From positions 1 to 48,730 of the forward strand of contig NZ_FMZX01000026.1 in assembly GCF_900101615.1 (NCBI RefSeq): a stretch of DNA of 48,730 nt, given 5' to 3'. How positions within the stretch are numbered: position 1 is the first letter of the stretch; each line of letters starts with the position of its first letter. Under the pieces are notes generated by a model, which was not told the DNA's origin, ran no database searches, and worked only from the letters and a program-made list of their open reading frames with translations. Shown here piece by piece: positions 15,389 through 23,617 of this stretch. Origin of the DNA: Belnapia rosea. GTDB taxonomy: Bacteria; Pseudomonadota; Alphaproteobacteria; Acetobacterales; Acetobacteraceae. A program made the translations under genes and the position numbers.

Positions 15389-16432
15389 ATGCACCAGCAT
15401 TCGATGGACACATGGCGGCACGACCACACCTTCGGCCAGGACCGCCCCCGCACGGGCGAGCGGCGGACGCTGCTCGTCCTCCTGCTCACCGCGGCCACGA
15501 TGGTGGTCGAGATCGGCGCCGGGCTGGCCTTCGGCTCCGTCGCGTTGCTCGCGGACGGGCTGCACATGGGCTCGCACGCGGCCGCCCTCGGCATCAGCGC
15601 GTTCGCCTACGCCTATGCGCGTCGCCACGCGGCCGACCCGCGCTTCGCCTTCGGAACAGGCAAGGTCAACGCACTCGCCGGGTACACCGGGGCCGTCCTG
15701 CTCGCCGCCTTCGCGCTGGCGATGGTTTGGGAAAGCGTCGCCCGGCTGGTGAACCCGGTGCCCATCGCCTTCGGCTGGGCGATCGCGGTCGCGGTGGTCG
15801 GCCTCGCCGTCAACGCGGCCTCGGTGCTGATACTCGGCGTCCACGACCACGGGCATGACCATGGCCACCACCACGGCCATCACGGACACGAGGAGCACGA
15901 CCATGGCCACCATCAGGGCCATGACGACCGTGACCACGGTGACCATGAGCATCATGACCACGAACACCAAGGCCACGGGCACGACCTGAACCTCCGTTCG
16001 GCCTACCTGCATGTCCTGGCGGATGCCTTGACCTCGGTGCTGGCCGTCGCGGCGCTGCTGGCGGGTTTGTTCCTGGGCGCGTGGTGGATGGACCCGCTGA
16101 TGGGCCTGGTCGGCGCCGCGCTCGTCACGCACTGGTCCTGGGGCCTGCTCCGGGACACCAGCCGCATCCTGCTCGACCACCAGGCGCCGGAGCCGGTCCT
16201 GCGGGGAGTGCGCGAGGCCGTCGAGGGGGTGGGCGACAACCGCCTCTACGACCTCCACGTCTGGTCGGTGGCGCCCGGCGTCTACGCGGCCGCCCTCGGC
16301 GTCGTCACCCACACGCCCCGTCCGCCCGAGCACTACAAGGCGCTCATCCCGGCGGAGCTCGGCGTCGCCCACGTCACGGTCGAGGTGCAGGAATGCCGGG
16401 AGGCGCCAGTCCTGCATGGGCAGGCGGCCTGA
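15389..16432 (+). CDS. dmeF: DmeF-type CDF metal exporter
   Basis: This encodes 347 residues. The N-terminus (MHQHSMDTW then HDHTFGQ) and the segments ALLADGLHMGSHA and RFAFGTGKVNALAGYT match DmeF, the cobalt/nickel exporter of the cation diffusion facilitator family. Six helices are visible, with metal site D/H residues in helix 2 (ADGLHMGSH) and helix 5 (HVLADALTSV). The loop between helices 4 and 5 (about 152-195) is almost entirely His, Asp and Gly. The C-terminal domain contains LYDLHVWSVAPG. Substrate by homology is Co/Ni, possibly broader. It ends the cueR-led gene row, which contains no dmeR-like regulator. Confidence 0.87.
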   Translation: MHQHSMDTWRHDHTFGQDRPRTGERRTLLVLLLTAATMVVEIGAGLAFGSVALLADGLHMGSHAAALGISAFAYAYARRHAADPRFAFGTGKVNALAGYTGAVLLAAFALAMVWESVARLVNPVPIAFGWAIAVAVVGLAVNAASVLILGVHDHGHDHGHHHGHHGHEEHDHGHHQGHDDRDHGDHEHHDHEHQGHGHDLNLRSAYLHVLADALTSVLAVAALLAGLFLGAWWMDPLMGLVGAALVTHWSWGLLRDTSRILLDHQAPEPVLRGVREAVEGVGDNRLYDLHVWSVAPGVYAAALGVVTHTPRPPEHYKALIPAELGVAHVTVEVQECREAPVLHGQAA

Positions 16433-16490
16433 GGCCAAAGAGCAAAATTCCACCCTGAGGCGGGGCAGGCTGCTCAGCAAAACCCCCGCC

Positions 16491-16976
16491 TTACGTTTCC
16501 GGACGACGCAGTCCCGCCCTGCGTCTCCGGCAGGCCCAAGCCAGCGACGCCGTCGGGATGAGCAGCCACTGGGCCACGGGGGAGAGCCCAGTCCCGAGCC
16601 ATGGCAACATCGGCATCAGCTCCGAGTAGGCCCAGCTTCGTCGCGCGAGGTTCACGGCCTCGCTGTAGGCCGTGTAGCCGAGGCCAATGGCGACGGCCGC
16701 GGCGGCGACGGGCACGAAGCAACGCCGCGGCCATTCGGGCGAGCCGAGGAACAGCAAGGCGAAGACGAGCGAGCATGCCGCGATCAGCACGTCGCCCAAG
16801 GTGCAGTGCAGGGCCGCGAAGCCGATCTCGCCGGGCGTGCCGGTCCGCCAGAGCGTGTAGAGCGGCATGTGCGCGAATTCCCAGGCGAGGTTCCCGACGG
16901 CGACCGCAACCATGTGGCGCCGGAACGCGGCCAGCCAGTTCGGCGTCCCAAGGGGGTGTTCTGCTGCCGCGGTCAC
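16491..16976 (-). CDS. Uncharacterised multi-helix membrane protein
   Basis: This encodes 161 residues. The GTG at 16976 overlaps the stop of the DUF2933 gene (GTGA), which sets the start. Four to five hydrophobic helices are visible: around RRHMVAVAVGNLAWEF, CTLGDVLIAACSLVFALLF, VPVAAAAVAIGLGYTAY and SPVAQWLLIPTASLAWA. The charged-aromatic motif WEFAHMPLYTLW between helices recurs, as I recall, in hypothetical membrane proteins near metal-resistance genes. Function is unknown. The C-terminus is basic and cytoplasmic. Confidence 0.65.
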   Translation of the reverse strand: MTAAAEHPLGTPNWLAAFRRHMVAVAVGNLAWEFAHMPLYTLWRTGTPGEIGFAALHCTLGDVLIAACSLVFALLFLGSPEWPRRCFVPVAAAAVAIGLGYTAYSEAVNLARRSWAYSELMPMLPWLGTGLSPVAQWLLIPTASLAWACRRRRAGLRRPET

Positions 16977-17194
16977 CGACCGGCAGGCGCGTCCGGCCGC
17001 TCCCCGGACGCCGCGCCGCCGTGGTGCAAGAACAGGTGTATCAGCGGGCAGGCAAGCAGGAGCAGGTAGGGCAGGGCGCCGAGCGCGTGCGCGTAGTGCT
17101 CGCGCAAGATGTAGAAGGCAGCGACGAGCGCGAACCCGGTCAGGGCGATGCCGCCCTTGCTCCGCCACCAGGGTGCTTGCGTCCGCTCGTGCAT
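16973..17194 (-). CDS. DUF2933 small membrane protein
   Basis: This encodes 73 residues from ATG 17194 with GGAGG upstream. After a short polar N-terminus (MHERTQAPWWRSKGG) come two helices, TGFALVAAFYILREHYAH and ALPYLLLLACPLIHLFLHH. The EHxAHxxGxLPxLLLLxCPLxHxFxHH pattern is that of DUF2933 proteins, common beside copper and mercury genes. The Cys-Pro and clustered His suggest a metal relay in the membrane, but no role is established. It is coupled to the following membrane protein gene. Confidence 0.75.
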   Translation of the reverse strand: MHERTQAPWWRSKGGIALTGFALVAAFYILREHYAHALGALPYLLLLACPLIHLFLHHGGAASGERPDAPAGR

Positions 17195-17264
17195 CTCAGA
17201 CCTCCATCGACGGCACGGTAGGACCATCCTTCCTTCTCCGCGTTGCGTTGGATCAACCGGCCGC

Positions 17265-17450
17265 TCAGTGGTGCCGGTGCTCCGAGGTCGGGACCGCTGC
17301 CGGTGCCGCACCGGTCGCGCTCGCAGGCCCGCCGATGCCCGCGCCGATGGCGTGGGCGGGCGGCGCCGCACGCTGCATCCCGGCGGGCGCCGTGGCGCAG
17401 GCGGCCAGCAGGGTGGCCGTCGCAAGGAAAGGCCCCGTCCGCTTCAACAT
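17265..17450 (-). CDS. Small lipoprotein, unknown function
   Basis: This encodes 61 residues from ATG 17450 behind GGAGTATCA; an upstream GTG at 17465 would overlap that site. The lipobox LLAAC is at about residues 13-17. The mature part is mainly Ala, Pro and Gly and ends in SEHRHH, a possible metal-binding tail. It lies between the acyltransferase gene and the DUF2933 gene on the same strand. The start-proximal gap 17195-17264 contains TTGATCCAACGCAA, a weak FNR-like site. Confidence 0.55.
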   Translation of the reverse strand: MLKRTGPFLATATLLAACATAPAGMQRAAPPAHAIGAGIGGPASATGAAPAAVPTSEHRHH

Positions 17451-17483
17451 TGATACTCCGTTCACGATCCAAGACCCCTGGCG

Positions 17484-18740
17484 CTAGGCGCGAGACGGCG
17501 CGCGGATGTCGCGCCCGCCCGCGAGGAATGTGTAAAGCCTTGGCGAGGCGGCCGCGATGGACCTGGCCACTCCGAAGGAAATCAGCACGGTCACGGCCAC
17601 GCTCGCGGCGTAGTGCGCCAGCAGCCAAGCGTCCGTCTCGGCAGGCAGCACGTGCCAGAGGATGAGCTTCACCGCCGCAATCAGCGGAAAGTGCGTCGCG
17701 TGCAGGAAGAAGGCGAAGTTGCCGTGGCGTGCGACGGCGCCGCTCCAGGGCGCCGCCGCGATCCGCAGGCAGACGCCCCAGCAGGCCAGCACGCCCACCG
17801 GCCGCATGGCGCGGGTGGCGAGATCGAGCAGCCACTCCGCCCCCGGCGCGTCCACGTCGACCAGGAGCGGCGCGGACGCGCGGAGCAGGACGAGTGCGAC
17901 GTAGAGGGCGACCAGCGCCGACGTCGCCCTGCGGCCCGGCATTGGCAGATAGCCGCGAAGCCGCGCGAGGGCGCCGAGGTAGAAGAAGAAGGGCACGTCG
18001 GCCCGGAAGAACACGACCAAGTTCCAGTCAATGGTCCAGGCTCCGCCGAGCACGAGGGCGCCCAGCCAGGGGGCGTGGCGCAGCGACAGCCAAAGCAGGG
18101 GGCTCAGCAGCGCGGTGAGGAAGAGGTCGCGCACGAACCAGAACTGGAACGCCACCGGGTGCCCCGTCAGCCCCAGCACCGCGTTCGCGTAAGCCATGGC
18201 ACCCGCGTGGTCGAAGTCGATGTTCAGCTGTCGAAGCAGCGAGGCTCCTTCACCGGCGGCACGGAGCGCGAGCAGGGCCAGCAGGAAGATCGCGTTCCAG
18301 ACGACCAGGGGCGCGTAGAGGGACCGCACGCGGGCTCGCATGCGACCCCGGAGGGCGGGCCAGGGGTGGTCCTCGTTGAATCGGAAGAACAGCCAGCCCG
18401 AAATCGTCGAGAGCAGCGGCACCGCGCTGAAGAAGAAGAACAGGACGGCGCTGTTGACGAAGGACGCGACTTGGTGGGGCGAGTCCGGGTCGACGCCCCG
18501 GAACGGAGACACCCAGCCGGGAGGGGTGGCGCCGTAGTGCAGGAACACGAGGCCGATGACGAGGAGTACGCGGGCGACCTCGATGGTGCGGGAGAGGTCG
18601 GCGGCGTTCGGGGCGTGCCCGAGCGGGCTGCCGCCAGCGCCCGGCGCCCGGTCGCACCCACCGGAAGCCAAGCGCTCCAGCACAGCCTCGTCGTCGCGGG
18701 ACGGCGCGGCCGCTCCCGGACGCTTAGGCATCCTTGTCAT
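17484..18740 (-). CDS. Membrane acyltransferase (acyltransferase family 3)
   Basis: This encodes 418 residues from ATG 18740 behind GGGGAAG; ATG 18731 is a weaker alternative. After a 45-residue polar N-terminus come about ten membrane helices, beginning EVARVLLVIGLVFLHYG, the helix-1 pattern of acyltransferase 3 proteins with its active-site His. Further signatures are STISGWLFFRF, QFWFVRDLFLTALLSPLLW and FFLHATHFPLI. Such enzymes O-acylate sugars, polysaccharides or lipids at the membrane. It follows copB by 29 bases and is probably co-transcribed with copA-copB. Its substrate and link to copper are unknown. Confidence 0.75.
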   Translation of the reverse strand: MTRMPKRPGAAAPSRDDEAVLERLASGGCDRAPGAGGSPLGHAPNAADLSRTIEVARVLLVIGLVFLHYGATPPGWVSPFRGVDPDSPHQVASFVNSAVLFFFFSAVPLLSTISGWLFFRFNEDHPWPALRGRMRARVRSLYAPLVVWNAIFLLALLALRAAGEGASLLRQLNIDFDHAGAMAYANAVLGLTGHPVAFQFWFVRDLFLTALLSPLLWLSLRHAPWLGALVLGGAWTIDWNLVVFFRADVPFFFYLGALARLRGYLPMPGRRATSALVALYVALVLLRASAPLLVDVDAPGAEWLLDLATRAMRPVGVLACWGVCLRIAAAPWSGAVARHGNFAFFLHATHFPLIAAVKLILWHVLPAETDAWLLAHYAASVAVTVLISFGVARSIAAASPRLYTFLAGGRDIRAPSRA

Positions 18741-18769
18741 TTGCGCTTCCCCGGAGCTTGGGCTCGTCG

Positions 18770-19618
18770 TCAGAAGAAGATGCGGATGCCCGCCACGACC
18801 GTGGACTGCGATGGCTTCTCGCCCAGCCGCCGGTTCAGACCGGTCGCGCCGCCGTTGAAGCTCTCGAAGGAGTAGCCGATGTAGGGGGCGAACTCGCGGG
18901 TGATCTCGTAGCGCAGCCGCAGCCCGACCTCGGTCCGGTAGAGGCCGGGCGCAATGAGGGCGTCGCGATCCCATCCGGTCGAGAAGTTCAGCTCCGCCTC
19001 GGGCTGGAGGACGAGCCGGTTGGTGATGAGCAGGTCGTAGGACGCCGCGGCGCGGGCGAGGAACACCCCGTTGCCGCCGACGAACCCTTGCAACTGCACC
19101 TCGAAGAAGCCCGGCGCCAATCCTTGTAGGCCGAAGACGCCGTATGTCCGCGAAGGCGTGCCCTCGCGCGGGTCGATGCGGAAGTCGTGCCGCACGCCCG
19201 CCTGGAGGTCCCAGTAGTAGCCGACCAGGCGCGAGTAGAGCACCTGCGCCTCGGTCCGCTCGAGGCCGCCGCGCTCGCGGCTGGTCTCGCCGCGCGTGTT
19301 CACCCAGACGCGGTGGTAGTCGGTGCCGTAGAAGCCCGAGCCCTCCCAGGCGTAGATCGGGCTGCCGCGGCCGTTGCTGCGCATCTCGTTCTGGTCGAAC
19401 AGCACGGCGCCGAAGTAGATGGGCGAGTGGCCTGAGTGATCCTCGGCGCCGGACGCCGCCGTCGTCCCGACGCTCTGGACGGCCGACGGGTTCGTTCCCA
19501 GGCTTACGGGCGCACCGTGGCCAGCATGGCCGCCGCCCGCCTGTGCCCAGGCGGACGAGAAGGACAGGGCGGCGACGAGCAGGCCAGCCGACGTCGCCTT
19601 CGAAAACGAGAAGGTCAT
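18770..19618 (-). CDS. copB: CopB/PcoB outer-membrane copper protein
   Basis: This encodes 282 residues from ATG 19618 behind GGGAG. The signal peptide ends SSAWA. A His/Gly segment (GGGHAGHGAP and EDHSGHSPIY) leads into a beta-barrel domain of alternating aromatic strands, including YAWEGSGFYGTDYHRVWV, LVGYYWDLQAGVRHDFR and PYIGYSFESFNGG, ending in IRIFF with a C-terminal Phe. This is the CopB/PcoB family, which sequesters or moves copper at the outer membrane. Its Met/His N-terminus is shorter than in Pseudomonas CopB. It lies 17 bases downstream of the copA stop. Confidence 0.9.
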   Translation of the reverse strand: MTFSFSKATSAGLLVAALSFSSAWAQAGGGHAGHGAPVSLGTNPSAVQSVGTTAASGAEDHSGHSPIYFGAVLFDQNEMRSNGRGSPIYAWEGSGFYGTDYHRVWVNTRGETSRERGGLERTEAQVLYSRLVGYYWDLQAGVRHDFRIDPREGTPSRTYGVFGLQGLAPGFFEVQLQGFVGGNGVFLARAAASYDLLITNRLVLQPEAELNFSTGWDRDALIAPGLYRTEVGLRLRYEITREFAPYIGYSFESFNGGATGLNRRLGEKPSQSTVVAGIRIFF

Positions 19619-19635
19619 GCTGATCTCCCGCGGCA

Positions 19636-21612
19636 TCAGTGGCGATGCCCGGCGGGCATGGCCGCCTGCGCAGGCTGCTGCGTGGACGCGACGGGCGTGC
19701 CGTCACGGGTGACACGGAAGATCCGCATCATGCCGGACTCCATGTGCATGAGCAGGTGGCAATGGAAGGCCCAGTCGCCCTCGGCGTCCACGATGACGTC
19801 GACGTCGAGCGACGTGGCGGGCTTGATGTTGACCACGTGCTTGCGCGGGTTGAACGCCCCGTTGCCGAGGTCCGGGACCATCCACATGCCGTGCAGGTGC
19901 ATGGGGTGGTTCATCATGGTCTCGTTGATGAAGCGGATCCGCAGCCGCTCGCCGAGCCGGGCAACGATGGGCTGGGCGCGCCAGAACTCGTTGCCGTTCA
20001 TCGACCAGATGTAGCGCTCCATGTTCCCGGTCAGGCGCACCTCGATGATGCGGTCCGGGCTCCGGTATTCCGGGTCGGCGCGCAGCGGACGCAGGTCGCG
20101 GTAGGACAGCACGCGGGCGCCGGGGGGAGATCCGGTGTCGTGCACCACCGGGTCGGCCATCGCCATGCCGCCATGACCCGCGTGCGCCTCCATCCCGCCC
20201 GCCGTGGTCGTGGCCGGGGTGCCAGGTCCCTGCGCGCCAGAACGCGGCGGTGCGCCGTGCCCCATCGCGGAGTGGTCCATGGCGCCCATCGGCATGTTGC
20301 CGTGACCCATGGCTGCATGGTCCATCGGACCCATCGCCATGCCGCCATGCCCCATGGCCGCATGATTCATGGCCGGGGCGGCCTGGCCCTGCGGCTGCCC
20401 GGCGCCCATCCCCGGCATGGAGCCGTGGTCCATGCCGTCCATGGGCGCCACGTGGCCTGGCTGGTCCTGCTCGGGCAGCGGGGTGCCGCGGTCGAGCCCC
20501 GTTGGCCCCGGGTTCATCATCATGTCGGCCATGGTCAGCACCGGACGTGGACGGTGCGGTGGCAGGGGCTCGACGGGGGCGTCCACGCGCGTAGCCAACC
20601 GCGTCCTGGCCCAGCCCGTGCGGTCCATGGTCTCGGCGAGGATCTGGTACTGCCGGTCGTCGCGCGGTTCGACGATGACGTCGTAGGTCTCGGCGACCGC
20701 GATGCGGAGTTCGTCGACGACGACAGGCCGGATGTTGTTCCCGTCCGCCTGCACCACGGTCATCTTGAGGCCGGGGATGCGGACGTCGAAGTAGGTCATG
20801 GCCCCGGAGTTGATGAAACGCAGGCGCACGCGCTCGCCCGGCCGGAACAGCAGGGTCGCGGGCGTCTCGGGCCGGAAGCCGTTCACGAGGTAGCGATAGG
20901 TCGCTCCGGTCACGTCGGCGATGTCGGTGGGGTCCATCCGCATGTTGCCCCACTCGATGCGGTTGCGGACGATGGCCCGGCGTGCCTCGGCATCCGGCGC
21001 GCGGCCCAGATCGCGGATCAGGTCGACCAGCGTGCGCCGGTTCCAGTTGTAGTAGCCGGGGTCGCGCTTGAGGTTCTGGAGGACGCGCAGCGGCCGCTCG
21101 TCCGTCCACTCGGAGAGCTGGACGACATGGTCGCGGTCGTAGCGGAAGGGCTCGGGGTCGCGCTTGTCGATGACGATGGGGGCGTAGAGGCCCCGCTGCT
21201 CGTGGTCGAGGTTGTGCGCGTGGTACCAGTAGGTGCCGGACTGCACGACGGGGAAGCGGTACTCGAAGGTCTCACCGGGAGCGATCCCGCGCACGAAACC
21301 GGTGCTGAAGCCGGGGGCGCCGTCCATCGCGGAGGGCAGGATCAGGCCGTGCCAGTGGATGCTACTGGACTGCCGCATCCGATTTGTCACTCGGATCACG
21401 GCGTCCTCGCCCTCGCGCAGGCGCAGCAGCGGGCCGGGGAACTGACCGTTGACCGTCACCGCGGGACGGTCGGTGCCGTTGATGTTGACCGTGCGCTCCT
21501 CGAGCGTCAGGTCGACGCTCTGCGCCAGCGCGGGTATCGCCATGGCCAGCAAGGTCGTCCCGGTCAGCGCCAGCCGCCGGAGCGCGGCCCCGAACCCGAA
21601 TGTCTTCGTCAT
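19636..21612 (-). CDS. copA: CopA/PcoA multicopper oxidase
   Basis: This encodes 658 residues from ATG 21612, with GGAGG upstream. The signal peptide is about 1-30; the LRR in it is not a clear twin-arginine motif. Cupredoxin domain 1 carries SIHWHGL (His86, His88) and TYWYHAHNLDH. Domain 3 carries NHPMHLHGMW and HCHLLMHMESGM, giving a full set of type 1, 2 and 3 copper ligands. Between domains 2 and 3 lies a Met/His-rich insert with repeats of the form MDHAAMGHG (about residues 410-500), typical of CopA/PcoA. The enzyme oxidises Cu(I) in the periplasm. It heads the copA-copB-acyltransferase gene row. Confidence 0.93.
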   Translation of the reverse strand: MTKTFGFGAALRRLALTGTTLLAMAIPALAQSVDLTLEERTVNINGTDRPAVTVNGQFPGPLLRLREGEDAVIRVTNRMRQSSSIHWHGLILPSAMDGAPGFSTGFVRGIAPGETFEYRFPVVQSGTYWYHAHNLDHEQRGLYAPIVIDKRDPEPFRYDRDHVVQLSEWTDERPLRVLQNLKRDPGYYNWNRRTLVDLIRDLGRAPDAEARRAIVRNRIEWGNMRMDPTDIADVTGATYRYLVNGFRPETPATLLFRPGERVRLRFINSGAMTYFDVRIPGLKMTVVQADGNNIRPVVVDELRIAVAETYDVIVEPRDDRQYQILAETMDRTGWARTRLATRVDAPVEPLPPHRPRPVLTMADMMMNPGPTGLDRGTPLPEQDQPGHVAPMDGMDHGSMPGMGAGQPQGQAAPAMNHAAMGHGGMAMGPMDHAAMGHGNMPMGAMDHSAMGHGAPPRSGAQGPGTPATTTAGGMEAHAGHGGMAMADPVVHDTGSPPGARVLSYRDLRPLRADPEYRSPDRIIEVRLTGNMERYIWSMNGNEFWRAQPIVARLGERLRIRFINETMMNHPMHLHGMWMVPDLGNGAFNPRKHVVNIKPATSLDVDVIVDAEGDWAFHCHLLMHMESGMMRIFRVTRDGTPVASTQQPAQAAMPAGHRH

Positions 21613-21711
21613 ACCGACACCTCCGGCCCCGGCACGCTGCCGCCCGAGGCTCACTTCGTGGCGGAGGCTGCCGTCCGGCCTCGCCGCCCGCAACGCGCGA
21701 GTGGCGCCTGG

Positions 21712-21788
21712 ACATACTTCGTCATGCAGGCCCGGACCTTCGGCCGGGGCAACGGTCCGATCCCGACACGCTGACACACTACGTCATG
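21712..21788. promoter_or_regulatory. Imperfect direct repeat in the copA/RTX divergent region
   Basis: ACATACTTCGTCATG (21712-21726) and ACACACTACGTCATG (21774-21788) match in 13 of 15 bases and are 62 bases apart. They lie in the 285-base gap between divergent copA and the RTX-like gene. Between them CGGACC and GGTCCG form a dyad around 21732-21759. No 19-bp-spacer MerR-type site is visible here, so the repeats may be sites for the OmpR-type regulator. This is speculative. Confidence 0.35.
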
Positions 21789-21897
21789 GATGCGGGGCCA
21801 ACCCTCGCCGCGCGCGCCGTGTTCTCCGGATGCCGCGCGCCCGGGTCTGCATCGCCGTCCCATCGCGCGGCCACAGCATGGGATGGAGGATCACGGC

Positions 21898-23352
21898 GTG
21901 GCGAGAGAACTGTTGGACTTGGTGCAGCGGCTGCTCGGGACCGAGACCGCGACCCCTGAGCGGACTGAGCGAGAGCAGGTCTCCCTGGCGATTCCAGGCA
22001 TGCCCGAGCACCAGCTCGCGGTGGGCGGCCCCGGGGCGAACAGCTTCGGCGGCACCGACGCCGCCGACCACTACTGGGGGCTCGGCGGCGCGGACAAGCT
22101 CGGCGGCGGCCCCGAGGGCGACGTCCTGACGGGCGGCGAGGGAGCCGACCTGCTTTCGGGCGGCCCGGGCATGGATCACCTGCACGGCGAGGGTGGCGAC
22201 GACACCCTCTACGGCGCCGCGGACGCAGATGCCCTCATGGGTGGCCCCGGCAACGACTACCTGGACGAAGGCCCCGGCCACAGCAGCTTGGACGGCGAGG
22301 AGGGCAACGACACCCTCGTCGGCGGCATGGGGCCGGACGCCTTCATCGTGCGCCAGGGCTCGGGCGACGACGTCATTCGGGACTTCACCGCCGGTCCCGG
22401 CGTCGGCGACCACATCGCCCTCGAGGAGATCCGCTGGGAGGATCTGGCGATCAACGACACCGGTGCCGGGGTGAAGATCAGTTGGGAGGGCGGCTCCGTC
22501 CTGCTCGAGGGCGTGCAGAAGTCCGAGCTCTCCCAGGACGACTTCATGTTCTACAACGAGCCGGACCTGCCGCCGGGTGCCCGCGCGCCGGACGGCCCAG
22601 TCGGGGAGGTTCCGAGCCCGAGCGTGTCCGGGCCGGAAATCACCGGCTCCCTTCCGGTGGCTGACGAGACCCTGGTTCCCGGCCCCGGCGACCGCGCCCA
22701 GACCGTCGCCTTCGACATGTACGCGGCCATCATCGGGACCGGGAAGGGCGAGCTGCTGAGCGGCAGCGGCGACTGGGACCAGATTTTCGGTCGCGCGGGC
22801 GCCGACGTCCTGCTCGGCAAGGGCGGCGACGACGTCCTCGATGGAGCCGAGGGCAGGGACCTGCTCGTGGGAGGGGAGGGTCCGGACCAGCTCGAGGGCG
22901 GCGAAGGCAAGGACACCCTGATCGGTGGCGCCGCGAACGACGAGCTGATGGGTGGCGACGGCCGGGACTGGCTCGCCGAGGGCGAAGGTCACGGCATGCT
23001 CGACGGCGGGAAGGGCGACGACGTCTACCTGGGCGGCGCTGGCTCCGACGCCTTCATGGTTTCCATGGACAGCGGCAACGACGTGGTGCTCGACTTCCGG
23101 GCCACCGGCCCGGCGCAGGGCCTGTTCGACCACATCGCCTTCATGGACATCGACGCCAAGGACGTGAAGGTCGAGGACACCGACCTCGGCGCCAAGGTCG
23201 CCTGGGACAGGAACCAGGACGGCAGCGACGACGGCTCCATCCTGCTCGTCGGCGTCGCCAAGGACGAGCTGCGGCAGAGCGACTTCATGTTCCCGACGCC
23301 CCAGTTCGTCGAAGGCGTCAGCGACGTCGGGTCCTGGTACATCTTCGCCTAG
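21898..23352 (+). CDS. RTX-type calcium-binding repeat protein, internally duplicated
   Basis: This encodes 484 residues with a GTG start preceded by GGAGG at good spacing; ATG 21883 is an alternative. The protein consists of two similar halves (about 35-220 and 245-480). Each has a run of GGxGxDxLxGG-type nonapeptides such as LTGGEGADLLSGGPGMD, then a beta domain with GSGDDVIRDF or DSGNDVVLDF, DHIA and a closing LSQDDFMF or LRQSDFMF. Such repeats bind calcium and usually mark type I-secreted proteins. No signal peptide and no type I secretion genes are present in the window. A strong terminator follows. Function is unknown. Confidence 0.8.
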   Translation: MARELLDLVQRLLGTETATPERTEREQVSLAIPGMPEHQLAVGGPGANSFGGTDAADHYWGLGGADKLGGGPEGDVLTGGEGADLLSGGPGMDHLHGEGGDDTLYGAADADALMGGPGNDYLDEGPGHSSLDGEEGNDTLVGGMGPDAFIVRQGSGDDVIRDFTAGPGVGDHIALEEIRWEDLAINDTGAGVKISWEGGSVLLEGVQKSELSQDDFMFYNEPDLPPGARAPDGPVGEVPSPSVSGPEITGSLPVADETLVPGPGDRAQTVAFDMYAAIIGTGKGELLSGSGDWDQIFGRAGADVLLGKGGDDVLDGAEGRDLLVGGEGPDQLEGGEGKDTLIGGAANDELMGGDGRDWLAEGEGHGMLDGGKGDDVYLGGAGSDAFMVSMDSGNDVVLDFRATGPAQGLFDHIAFMDIDAKDVKVEDTDLGAKVAWDRNQDGSDDGSILLVGVAKDELRQSDFMFPTPQFVEGVSDVGSWYIFA

Positions 23353-23361
23353 CCTCGAACG

Positions 23362-23392
23362 CGCCGGTCCGGGGACTCCGGACCGGCGTTTT
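23362..23392 (+). terminator. Rho-independent terminator
   Basis: CGCCGGTCCGG (23362-23372) and CCGGACCGGCG (23378-23388) form a perfect 11-bp stem with a 5-base loop, followed by TTTT. It ends the RTX-like gene ten bases after its stop codon and insulates it from the ATPase gene. Confidence 0.85.
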
Positions 23393-23531
23393 GGCCACCT
23401 TGCGGCCATGATTCCAGGCCGCCGTCCAGTGATAGCGTCTCCGGCGGGGACCGGCCTCCACCCCCGTTCGCGGAGAACGCGCCCCGGCATTGCGACAAAA
23501 CATGTCCGCCGCCGTCCGGCCGGTTCCTGAC

Positions 23532-23562
23532 TTGACCCTCCCACGATGGGAAGCACCACGTT
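23532..23562 (+). promoter_or_regulatory. CueR-type operator/promoter of the copper ATPase
   Basis: TTGACC (23532-23537), a 19-base spacer with the dyad TCCCACGATGGGA, and CACGTT (23557-23562) repeat the architecture of the two sites beside cueR. The ATPase start at 23618 lies 55 bases downstream, so the operator sets the lower bound for the start codon. Confidence 0.7.
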
Positions 23563-23617
23563 GCGTCCGTCAGACCAGAACCGGCCCGCCGAGGCGGACC
23601 ATCGCGGAGACGGCACC

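Noticed and set aside
19639-21774. 711-codon plus-strand open frame antisense to copA
   Set aside because: Biased His/Arg/Gly composition with no domain. It is the usual open complement of a high-GC gene; the minus strand encodes a full multicopper oxidase.
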